This document shows, piece by piece, positions 27,213 to 35,010 of a DNA stretch of 40,909 nt (its first letter is position 1; every line of letters begins with the position of its first letter). The notes below the pieces were generated by a model. The model did not search any database, had not been told where the DNA came from, and worked only from the letters and a program-made list of their open reading frames with translations. The position numbers were made by a program, and so were the translations under genes. The stretch is taken from the NCBI GenBank assembly GCA_964343805.1, contig CAYFLR010000052.1:1-40909 (forward strand), written 5' to 3'. The DNA is from CAYFLR01 sp964343805. Lineage in GTDB: Bacteria; Bdellovibrionota_B; Oligoflexia; CAYFLR01.

Positions 27213-29267
27213 TTATGCAGCATTACTCTGTGCTCCTGGAGAGTCAGAACTACTGTCACTTCCTCCTTCACTACCGATGATTTCTTCAATGTCCACAAGA
27301 CCTTGGGCAATTAGGTTATTAATATTCTTAATAATAGTGGTTTGTAATTTCTTAGCTTCCAAACGGGCACGTTTTTTCTGAATGAGATTCCTGTTTAGAA
27401 CTTCTAATTCATCCAGTGCAATCAGTCTTACTTTCTCGGGCAGGATGGACTTGATAATTTCGGTCAATTCGGCATTTGTATCTACCAGTAGATTAGCGAT
27501 TTGTTTAGGTGGCAGGGGAGAAATAATCATACGGACTAATTCGCGGTCGAGTTTTGCGAGGTCAGTGTAAGCAATGTAGTTTTCTTTTACTGCCGAGAGA
27601 AGTTGTTTTTCAGAAGAGAGGGTGTTCATAATGGTATTTTCTTCTTCAGTCGACAATTGCCGAAGCATATTTGCTAGATAGATCGAGGGATCAAAACTAT
27701 GAGTTTCATCAGACTCTAGTTTCTCTAGATTTCCTCTCAAGAATTCCAAGACTCCTTTGAGGATCGATTCATCTAGTTTACCTACATCTTTCAATACAGT
27801 TCCAATAGCTCCCTGTTTTTCATCCATTAATTGATATATTTTAGCCGCTCTATCAGGAGTTATAACACTAAATACTTGGACAATCTCTTCGGGAGAGCGC
27901 TCTTTTAATGAAGCTGCAAGGTCATTGTCATTGTATTCAGATAAGAAAGAAGGGTCTAATCCAGCCAGAAACTCTGGGGTTAACAGTTCTTCAGCTACTA
28001 ACTTACCATAGAGATCGCTACATGCTTCATGGCGGATAGCCTTGAGGTCTTCCATAGCTCCTTCCTTTTGTAAGAAGGAACCCAGCTTTTTGGCATCAAC
28101 AGGAGAAAAGAACTTCATTAAGTCTTTGTAAATTTCTGGTCCTACCGAGTCCAGAACGGCTGCTGCTTTAACAATATTTTTCTTATCGTTGAAAAAGTCT
28201 TTCAAATACTTAGCCACAATGAATGGTTGTTCTTCTGCAGAATTCTTGATTTTGTCCAAGATGATGTTTCGCTCTTTAATGGCTTCTTCATCGTTGCCAG
28301 TACCTGCCCCGCCCCCTTCTATATTGGCGGCACCAATTTGAGTCGAGGCTTGGTCTGCTTCTTCCATTGCTCCCATTCCACCAGAGTCGCCACTGCTACT
28401 CTCTCTAGCTTCCGCTTCTCTTTCTTTTCCCTGAATATAAGCGGAACCAATGGAATTAACAGCTGTTACCATCTTTCCAGCATTTCTAGTCATAGCAACA
28501 AAGAGAAGCATCCCGATACCTAGAAAGGTTAAGGAAAGTAAGATAGAGGCGATGGGAATTTCAATTCCCCTAATTGCACCGGCCAAACCAGATTTATTGT
28601 CTTTGACTTCACCGAGTCTCACATCAATCTCTTTGAGTTGGGCATCCAAGAGAGTGAGTTTTTTGGAACTCATATTTTTTTGACTAATTTTTCCTGGAGT
28701 CAGGCCAATGAGTTTTTGCTTTTCGACGACGAACTGATCTCCTCTATTTTGCCTGAAACCGAGAATAGATTTAATAGCATCACTAATCAGACTGATGGTC
28801 TCTTCATTAACATTTTCATCAAAGATGAGGTTAACCGTTATCCTTCGGATATAAGATGAGAGATCGAGTAGCTCTTTGGGGGCTGAAGGTCCTGCCGCCA
28901 CTTCTTCTTTTTTCTCTTCAAAGAATCTCGAAAGTTCCTCTTTGTCTAAATCAAATGGAAGTAAAGGCAGTTTAACCCGAGTGCCGCCTCCGGCATTGTT
29001 TGCTTTTTCCGCTGCTGTTGCTTGGTCAGGCTGGAGATCCTGTCTGATTTTATTGTCATTATAGGTCGTGCTCACATATAGAAGATATTCATCAGGATTT
29101 AAATGTTGTTGCAGCACTCTAACTGCTTTTTGCTCCAATGCCTCTTCATATTTTAGCTTCTGTTCAATAACAGAAGCGTTGAGAGGGGGGGAGAAAATGC
29201 AACAGATGAAACCCAACAGGGTTATCAGTTGAATTAAATGGGTATATCTCCATCGAAACGTTTTCAT
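27213..29267 (-). CDS. FliF-type ring domain fused to FliG: putative one-piece membrane rotor
   Basis: Product of 684 residues. An N-terminal signal/TM (10-28) leads to a periplasmic part whose two segments, KAVRVLQQHLNPDEYLLYVS (48-67) and SYIRRITVNLIFDENV plus FRQNRGDQFVVE (138-183), match the split ring-building motif of the YscJ/FliF C-terminal domain, with a short insert in between. A TM follows (237-261: IASILLSLTFLGIGMLLFVA), as in FliF. After a Gly/Ser/Glu linker (~285-330) the cytoplasmic part resembles FliG: N/middle-like helices (~335-515) and a C-terminal domain (~525-665) with ANMLRQLSTEEENTIMNTLS, TDLAKLDRELVRMIIS and charged residues KVRLIALDELE where FliG has its torque helix. 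The ATG overlaps the MotB-like stop by 4 bases. Domain matches are by eye. Confidence 0.75.
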   Translation of the reverse strand: MKTFRWRYTHLIQLITLLGFICCIFSPPLNASVIEQKLKYEEALEQKAVRVLQQHLNPDEYLLYVSTTYNDNKIRQDLQPDQATAAEKANNAGGGTRVKLPLLPFDLDKEELSRFFEEKKEEVAAGPSAPKELLDLSSYIRRITVNLIFDENVNEETISLISDAIKSILGFRQNRGDQFVVEKQKLIGLTPGKISQKNMSSKKLTLLDAQLKEIDVRLGEVKDNKSGLAGAIRGIEIPIASILLSLTFLGIGMLLFVAMTRNAGKMVTAVNSIGSAYIQGKEREAEARESSSGDSGGMGAMEEADQASTQIGAANIEGGGAGTGNDEEAIKERNIILDKIKNSAEEQPFIVAKYLKDFFNDKKNIVKAAAVLDSVGPEIYKDLMKFFSPVDAKKLGSFLQKEGAMEDLKAIRHEACSDLYGKLVAEELLTPEFLAGLDPSFLSEYNDNDLAASLKERSPEEIVQVFSVITPDRAAKIYQLMDEKQGAIGTVLKDVGKLDESILKGVLEFLRGNLEKLESDETHSFDPSIYLANMLRQLSTEEENTIMNTLSSEKQLLSAVKENYIAYTDLAKLDRELVRMIISPLPPKQIANLLVDTNAELTEIIKSILPEKVRLIALDELEVLNRNLIQKKRARLEAKKLQTTIIKNINNLIAQGLVDIEEIIGSEGGSDSSSDSPGAQSNAA

Positions 29268-30169
29268 TTTTTTACTCCAGGTGCCTGACGTTTTCGTTTC
29301 TTATATTTTTTCTTATCTAGGAACTTAGTAATTCTAAGAACGATTCTTCTATTGTAAGCTTGGTTCTTTCTGATTTTTCGCCCTTTTCGATCAATTTCTG
29401 GGAGTAGAGGTTTCTGATCCGCATATCCTTTGGCTGAAAGTCTTTCAGAGGGTATTCCCCGTGAAATGAGAAGCCGGACTACCGCGGATGCTCTGGCAGT
29501 AGAAAGCTCCCAGTTGGAAGGGAAAACTCTTGATTTAATATAGTCAGAGTCCGTATGCCCCTCTACCATGATGTCCACAGGGAATTTCATTTTGCCAAAC
29601 ATATTGGCAAATTTGGTGAACATCTTATAGGCAAGAGGAAGTAGTTTTGCCGTACCAGAGTTAAAGAAGGTTTTATTGGGAAAAACAATTTCCATATGCT
29701 CTTTCCGCTCGATGATTTTAACCACGGCGGTCTGCTTGGTTTGTTCTAGTACCTCTTTAATTTGCTGTTTCATTTTATTAATTTCTTCACTTCTTTTTAA
29801 CGCCTCATCCAGAATCTTAGCTATTTTGTCGATGGGCATTTGTTTCTTTAGTTTTTCAATTTTCTCATCAATTTTTTTGGTTCTTTCTTTGAGTTTTTGA
29901 ATTTCCTCCTTGCTCATTTTTTCCAAGGTCTTGAGCAATTCTAACTGTTCTTTGGTGAGCTCCACCGTCACCATATCTTTCTTATCTTTTTCTTTCTTTT
30001 TTCTCTTTTCTTTCTCTTGTTCTTGCATGTTAAAAAAGAGCATAAAAAAGCAAAGCAACAGGGTCATCAGATCCCCATAGGTCATCAACCACCCTTGGGA
30101 GTCCCCTTCGGTTTGGGGCTCTTCAGCACCTTGAATATAATGTTTCGAGCTTCGCTTTAACGATTCCAT
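29264..30169 (-). CDS. MotB-like stator protein with OmpA domain
   Basis: Product of 301 residues. The N-terminal WLMTYGDLMTLLLCFFMLFF (TM ~27-47) is the MotB/PomB channel helix; Asp33 sits at the ion-carrying position. Residues ~48-155 are an unusually long Lys/Glu-rich helical stretch, probably coiled coil. The OmpA-like peptidoglycan-binding domain (~160-285) shows VEGHTDSDYIKS, NWELSTARASAVVRLLISRG and RLSAKGYAD. A strongly basic tail ends the protein (KKKYKKRKRQAPGVKK). It follows the MotA-like gene by 23 bases and overlaps the FliF/FliG gene by 4. It should form the ion channel with the MotA-like protein; which ion cannot be told. Confidence 0.9.
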   Translation of the reverse strand: MESLKRSSKHYIQGAEEPQTEGDSQGWLMTYGDLMTLLLCFFMLFFNMQEQEKEKRKKKEKDKKDMVTVELTKEQLELLKTLEKMSKEEIQKLKERTKKIDEKIEKLKKQMPIDKIAKILDEALKRSEEINKMKQQIKEVLEQTKQTAVVKIIERKEHMEIVFPNKTFFNSGTAKLLPLAYKMFTKFANMFGKMKFPVDIMVEGHTDSDYIKSRVFPSNWELSTARASAVVRLLISRGIPSERLSAKGYADQKPLLPEIDRKGRKIRKNQAYNRRIVLRITKFLDKKKYKKRKRQAPGVKK

Positions 30170-30192
30170 AAAATATTAATTACCCTTTGTTT

Positions 30193-30999
30193 CTATGCTG
30201 CCTGTTGCTCGCCACCCTCTCTTGTTCCTAGGTTGAGAAAATCTTTCCTATTCGCAGGAGGAAGGTAAGAGTTTAGTTTTTCTTGCAGCATTAAAGGGGA
30301 TTCTCCTTTTTTAATAAGCAGAATCCCATCAATCACTATCTGTCGTTTCACAATGGTTCTGTAGGTTCGGTTTTGTAAATTGTCAGCGATAGGAATAAAT
30401 ATAAAGTTGGCTACAACGGAACCATAAAGAGTTGTGACCAACGCAATAGCCATACTAGGGCCAATTTTTGAGGCTCCTGAGGCTCCACCGATTTGTTCCA
30501 ACAGGGAAACGAGTCCAATAAGTGTTCCTACCATTCCAAAAGCAGGGGGATATTTACCCATGTTTTTGGCCATGGATATTTGAGAGGACTCTCTATCTTT
30601 TTGAACCTGGGTTCGTCTAAACATAATCTCTAGGAGATCTTCCTCGTTAAAACCATCAATGAGGAGTTGGATACCATCTTTTAAGAAGAAGTCATCCACT
30701 TCGGTGAGTTTTTTGCCAAAATAGTCAGGATTTCCACGGCTTTTGTCTGCAATATCTACTAGTTCACCTACAATATTAGATGCGTCATCCTCCTCCTTTC
30801 TAAAGGCGATGACCAGTAGTTTTAGTAGAGTGGAAACATCATAGATGGGATAGGTTATAAGCATGGCACAGAAGGTTCCCCCCACCACCACAATAAAAGA
30901 GAGGGGGTCTGCATAGATGCCGATGTTCGATGCAGCTCCTAGAATTGAGTAAGCAACAATTGCTGTTGCTGCCGCTAAGCCGATTATATAGGTGCCCAT
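30193..30999 (-). CDS. MotA-like stator protein
   Basis: Inner-membrane protein of 268 residues in the MotA/PomA family. Four TM helices are visible: ~3-22, ~33-52, ~152-170 and ~181-206. The third begins with the conserved KYPPAFGMVGTLIGLVSLL, including the channel proline (151/152). The cytoplasmic loop (55-150) holds charged residues such as FRRTQVQKDRESS that in MotA contact FliG. AGAGGA precedes the ATG at 30999. It is the second gene of the PEGA lipoprotein-MotA-MotB-FliF/FliG run. The presence of a FliG-like partner in the same operon suggests this stator acts on that protein and not on a standard flagellar rotor. Confidence 0.92.
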   Translation of the reverse strand: MGTYIIGLAAATAIVAYSILGAASNIGIYADPLSFIVVVGGTFCAMLITYPIYDVSTLLKLLVIAFRKEEDDASNIVGELVDIADKSRGNPDYFGKKLTEVDDFFLKDGIQLLIDGFNEEDLLEIMFRRTQVQKDRESSQISMAKNMGKYPPAFGMVGTLIGLVSLLEQIGGASGASKIGPSMAIALVTTLYGSVVANFIFIPIADNLQNRTYRTIVKRQIVIDGILLIKKGESPLMLQEKLNSYLPPANRKDFLNLGTREGGEQQAA

Positions 31000-31011
31000 T
31001 TTGTCCTCTAG

Positions 31012-31629
31012 CTATTTAATTAGCTTCAAAAGGTTATCAATTTTATCAATCTCGTCCTGATTGTTGTATAAAAGCCTCTTGGCTTGTGAATACGCGTTTT
31101 TTGCTGCTTGTTTACGCCCAGCAATCAGTAATAAGTTTCCTTTAAGCTTCTGATAGGTTGCTAAAAAGGCGTAAACCTCATCCTTTTTTTCTACAAAATC
31201 ATGAGCTTTATGGTATTCCTTGGCAAAAATAAGCGATTGAAACAGGACCATATCTTTAGCAATCTGATTAAATGATTCAGGATACTCTTTGAGCTTGATG
31301 GCTTTGAGACTGATATTAAGTGTCTGATCAGATGAGGGGATTGCGGGGACAATCACTTCTACTGATTTAAAGCCCTCTTTTTGGAATTTAAGCATGTAGT
31401 AGCTGTCATTGGAGAGGCGATTTTCATTACCTAGGGCTAGGGGAGATTTTGAGACAAATGTATGGGTTTTTGTTTTGTTGGACCAAAGTAAAATATCAGC
31501 TTTAGATGGTTTTGATTCAATTGTATAGGTATGAGAACAATGGACCAATCCAAAGAAAAGGACAAGGGTAGCTAGCCTAAACCCTTTAAATGGTTTGATA
31601 AATGTTTTATTGTTGATGAATCCCTTCAT
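31012..31629 (-). CDS. PEGA-domain envelope protein with TPR-like end
   Basis: First gene of the motor-like operon; 205 residues. The N-terminus is hydrophobic and ends LVHC, so it could be a lipoprotein, but His before the Cys is atypical and simple secretion is possible. Residues ~33-105 look like a PEGA domain (IESKPSKADILLW, YYMLKFQKEGFKSVEV), a fold common in surface and cell-wall proteins. The C-terminal ~90 residues are helical with a TPR-like repeat (YQKLKGNLLLIAGRKQAAKN, AYSQAKRLLY). GAGGAAAA precedes ATG 31629; the frame opens at 31644 but lacks a site. Its stop is 12 bases before the MotA-like start. A role as periplasmic partner of the stator is inference. Confidence 0.7.
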   Translation of the reverse strand: MKGFINNKTFIKPFKGFRLATLVLFFGLVHCSHTYTIESKPSKADILLWSNKTKTHTFVSKSPLALGNENRLSNDSYYMLKFQKEGFKSVEVIVPAIPSSDQTLNISLKAIKLKEYPESFNQIAKDMVLFQSLIFAKEYHKAHDFVEKKDEVYAFLATYQKLKGNLLLIAGRKQAAKNAYSQAKRLLYNNQDEIDKIDNLLKLIK

Positions 31630-31707
31630 ATTTTTTCCTCGCATCCGTGCGATTCTTTTTGCCTTAGTTACACTTCGGAAAAAAAATGAAAATCTTTAAC
31701 AATGAAA

Positions 31708-31737
31708 TTGAATCTAAATCCGGTTTGTTGTAATAAT
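31708..31737 (+). promoter_or_regulatory. Candidate metG promoter
   Basis: TTGAAT at 31708-31713 and AATAAT at 31732-31737, spacer 18 bases, in the divergent region between metG and the motor-like operon. Gives a leader of about 50 bases. I found no convincing promoter for the opposite direction. Confidence 0.4.
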
Positions 31738-31793
31738 GGCTCCTTACTAGCAATGGTAAAACGTAATACTTAAATCTACCGAGGGTGTCTTTC

Positions 31794-33338
31794 ATGAGTG
31801 ATCAAGCAAAACAGAACTTTTACCTAACAACACCTATTTACTATGTTAATGCCCAACCCCATTTAGGGCATGCCTATACAACAGTTCTTTGTGATTTCAT
31901 AAAAAGAGAGCATCAAGCCATGGGTGACAACTCCTATTTCCTAACTGGAACCGATGAACATGGTGATAAGATTGCTAAATCTGCTGAAGCTCAAAAGACA
32001 ACTCCTCAAGAGTTTGTAGATAAGGTGTCTCAATCTTTTAGGGATCTCTTACCTAAAATATCTGCTGAGAATAACGATTTTATAAGAACAACAGATAAAA
32101 GGCATAAAGATGTAGTAACTCAGATTCTACAGAAAGTTTATGATCAAGGGGATATCTACTTCGGTGAGTATGATGGGAAGTACTGTCGGGGCTGTGAAGC
32201 CTTTTTTACCGATAATGAGCTGGAAGAGGGGAAGTGTCCTATTCATCAACAGGAACCAGAAGTCATTTCAGAGAAAAATTACTTCTTTAAAATGAGCAAA
32301 TATTGGGATCAGCTGAAGGAGCATATTGAGAAAAACCCCGAATTTATTACTCCCGCAGGCTATCGAAACGAAGTTATAGGAATGCTCAAACAAGACCCAA
32401 CCGATCTATGTATTTCTCGGCCTAGATCACGTTTAACCTGGGGAGTCGAGCTGCCTTTTGATAAAGAGTATGTGACCTATGTATGGTTTGATGCACTTAT
32501 AAACTATATTTCAGCTTTGGGTTATCCAGATGGTCAACTGTTTAAAGATTATTGGCCAGTTTCCCATAATGTGATTGCCAAAGATATATTGAAGCCGCAC
32601 TGTATATATTGGCCCACCATGTTGATGTCCATGGGAGCTTCTCTTCCTAATAAGGTTTGTGTCCACGGGTATTGGCTCATCAATGAAGCCAAAATGTCTA
32701 AATCATTTGGCACTAAAGTGGACCCTTTAGAGTATTGTGATAAGTATGGGACTGATATTTTTAGATATTATCTCTTGCGTGGCATGCGTTTTGGTAAGGA
32801 TGCCTCCTTTTCTCATCAAGATTTTGTAAATATGTGTAATGCAGATTTGGCTAACAACATTGGCAATCTCTATTCCAGGATCATTACTTTATGTAATAAA
32901 TACTTTGATGGGGCTTTACCCCCCATGAATGTTCTTACCGCTGAAGATATTGAAATTAAAACTCAGGCGGAGAAACTCCCTGGAGAGGTGAAGTCTTATA
33001 TTAACTCTTGGGAGCACCATAAAGCTCTGGAAAGTATTTTTGGTTTATCAGATCAGATAAATAAATACTTTGGAGCCCAAGAGCCTTGGAAAGTTATTAA
33101 AGAAGATAATGGAAAAGAGCGGGTATCTACTATTTTACGGGTCTCCCTTGAAGGTATTCGTCTTTGCTTTTCTTGGCTTTGGCCAGCCATGCCTGACAAG
33201 GTATCTACCATTATTAAAGAGATTGGTCTTTCAGTGGAAACTCAAGATCTATCCCAAACAGCTCATAGTTGGGATCAACTAGAAACAAACTTCCAATTAC
33301 CTAAAAAGCCGGTACGCTTTGAAAGAATCGAATCTTAA
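31794..33338 (+). CDS. metG: Methionyl-tRNA synthetase
   Basis: Charges tRNA-Met. The 514-residue product has the HIGH-like HLGH (residues 23-26), a zinc-binding knuckle in the connective domain (YCRGCEAFF ... GKCPIHQ), and the KMSKS loop at 300-304. It is the short form without the C-terminal EMAP/Arc1-like tRNA-binding domain. ATG 31794 is preferred over GTG 31785 because GAGGG at 31781-31785 is correctly spaced for the ATG. It is a single gene facing an unknown gene whose stop is only 8 bases away. Confidence 0.97.
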   Translation: MSDQAKQNFYLTTPIYYVNAQPHLGHAYTTVLCDFIKREHQAMGDNSYFLTGTDEHGDKIAKSAEAQKTTPQEFVDKVSQSFRDLLPKISAENNDFIRTTDKRHKDVVTQILQKVYDQGDIYFGEYDGKYCRGCEAFFTDNELEEGKCPIHQQEPEVISEKNYFFKMSKYWDQLKEHIEKNPEFITPAGYRNEVIGMLKQDPTDLCISRPRSRLTWGVELPFDKEYVTYVWFDALINYISALGYPDGQLFKDYWPVSHNVIAKDILKPHCIYWPTMLMSMGASLPNKVCVHGYWLINEAKMSKSFGTKVDPLEYCDKYGTDIFRYYLLRGMRFGKDASFSHQDFVNMCNADLANNIGNLYSRIITLCNKYFDGALPPMNVLTAEDIEIKTQAEKLPGEVKSYINSWEHHKALESIFGLSDQINKYFGAQEPWKVIKEDNGKERVSTILRVSLEGIRLCFSWLWPAMPDKVSTIIKEIGLSVETQDLSQTAHSWDQLETNFQLPKKPVRFERIES

Positions 33339-33346
33339 AGGTTTTT

Positions 33347-34816
33347 CTAAAACGGAATATGATAGAAGAAGTAGGCCATCTGCTTACATCGATTGGTAAA
33401 GGCTTCTATCGGGATGCCTCTTTTAACTTTACCCATGAGTTCTACCGCTTTTTTCCCAATTTTTTGCAGCTTGCTAAGTCTGTGAGTGTCATATTCGGTC
33501 TCACTCATAATGGCTCTGAAGCGTTCCGGTTCGAGATCTTTTTGAGAAAACAACTTTCTTAATCCATTGGTGTATCTAATAGCCTTTTTATCTTTAGGTT
33601 TAATAGCGGGGTGCAGAATGTAAATACGATTGCCTTTGGTTGGTAAGGCTTTTCCTGCTAAGGCAAGTAAAGAACGTGATGTCCATTCAATAGCAAGCCC
33701 AATGGGCAAGAGATCCATATTCCCACTGCCTAATAATATGGTATTGAGAGTGGCCATTTGTCCAAAAGCATTTAGGAGGTAAAACTCTGTTCGGGCACTA
33801 ATATATCCTTTGCGGTGAAGGGCTCTTACTCCCATGGCAGAGGCTGCACTTAAAGGGGTGTTAATCAGACCGATTCCTGCAAAAGAGGCTAAAAACTCAA
33901 AGCTGAGTGGGCTGGCCACTGAAATCGGGTCATGGAGATAACTAAGAGTTCTATAAGTTGAACTGATGGTTAGGGTCGTTAACTGGGAAACAACCAGGGC
34001 TTTTAAAAAGAGAGTGCGGTTGTAATAACTAACAATAGAACTCTCTTTCCATAGGGGAAATTTGTGGTCTGCTTTAAAATCATTATAGACTTTGGCATAG
34101 CGAGCAAAGAACTGATCTAACAAGATAGATACTATGGATTGAGTGATTCCAAATGGATTTGTTCCTGTCACTGAAAGCCAATAACTGGTGGAGGGGATAG
34201 ATCGTCCTGAACCCAGTAAGCTTCCAATCATCATATCCCTGCTTTTGGGATTCCACTTAAGGGTTGCAATTTTGTCAGCCCAGGCTTTTTTCCAACGACT
34301 CAGTATGCTGATTTGTCGATCGTTATAATCGATCATTGCATTACCAAGGAACTCTGTATTATTCTCTCCGTTTTCTTTTGCAATGATGGTGCGGATTTCA
34401 TTATTGGATTCGGTAATGGAGTCGATAGTTTTAGCAGCATCTAAGTAGGAAACTTTGAGTCGGACCCGGGTGATGTTAAATCGTTTGTTAAGTTCCGCTT
34501 TGACCTCTTTTAAAAAGAGCTCCGTGGTTTCATGATCAAGACCTCTGGGGACGAAAACCCATAATTTTGATTTTACTTCATTACTGGGAAGGAGTTCGAC
34601 TCCATTGGGACTTTTCAAAGATATTTGGGATAATTCTGAGAGAGATACTTGGCCTAAGTCAAAGCGAAGGGCTCCTTGGGACTTACCTTTTTCTCGGAGG
34701 ATAGAATCCACATAAAGTGTCATGCCGGTTGGAGACTCTGTGGCAAAGGTATTAAGTGTCCAGCAGAAAGCAGTAGCTAGGATCAGTATTAGAAAGCAAA
34801 TTTTAGATGAAGTCAT
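33347..34816 (-). CDS. Unknown exported protein with several hydrophobic segments
   Basis: I do not recognise this 489-residue protein. It starts with a signal peptide (hydrophobic ~6-20, cleavage near FATES). Residues ~30-130 look like a small soluble alpha/beta domain (MTLYVDSILREKGKSQGALR, KLWVFVPRGLDHETTELFLK). From ~195 it is mixed, with hydrophobic stretches at ~268-285, ~303-328, ~346-363 and ~366-390 that could be membrane helices, then a basic helical C-terminus (~400-489). Convergent with metG (8 bases between stops) and divergent from the sigma factor gene. No catalytic motif is visible. Confidence 0.75.
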   Translation of the reverse strand: MTSSKICFLILILATAFCWTLNTFATESPTGMTLYVDSILREKGKSQGALRFDLGQVSLSELSQISLKSPNGVELLPSNEVKSKLWVFVPRGLDHETTELFLKEVKAELNKRFNITRVRLKVSYLDAAKTIDSITESNNEIRTIIAKENGENNTEFLGNAMIDYNDRQISILSRWKKAWADKIATLKWNPKSRDMMIGSLLGSGRSIPSTSYWLSVTGTNPFGITQSIVSILLDQFFARYAKVYNDFKADHKFPLWKESSIVSYYNRTLFLKALVVSQLTTLTISSTYRTLSYLHDPISVASPLSFEFLASFAGIGLINTPLSAASAMGVRALHRKGYISARTEFYLLNAFGQMATLNTILLGSGNMDLLPIGLAIEWTSRSLLALAGKALPTKGNRIYILHPAIKPKDKKAIRYTNGLRKLFSQKDLEPERFRAIMSETEYDTHRLSKLQKIGKKAVELMGKVKRGIPIEAFTNRCKQMAYFFYHIPF

Positions 34817-34879
34817 ATCCTTATACTACCACAGAGTCATCTCACAAACTACCTCAACCTCAAAATATTTGCTCACAGA

Positions 34880-34894
34880 CTAACAAGTTGTTAG
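34880..34894. promoter_or_regulatory. 15-bp perfect palindrome, possible operator
   Basis: CTAACAA-G-TTGTTAG lies in the 194-base divergent region between the unknown exported protein (start 34816) and the sigma factor gene (start 35011). The symmetry suits a dimeric regulator, but no regulator gene is adjacent and the region is AT-rich. Confidence 0.35.
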
Positions 34895-35010
34895 CTCTAA
34901 ATGACAATTTGCTTCTGATTTAACTAAATATTTTTTTAAAGTGTGATATTGTTATCTTGTTTTGTTAATTGAAACAATAAGTAACAGTTTTAAATATATG
35001 GGGGGATACT

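Noticed and set aside
34957..34977. TTGTTT/AAACAA inverted repeat before the sigma factor gene
   Set aside because: Only 6-base arms in very AT-rich sequence, expected by chance.
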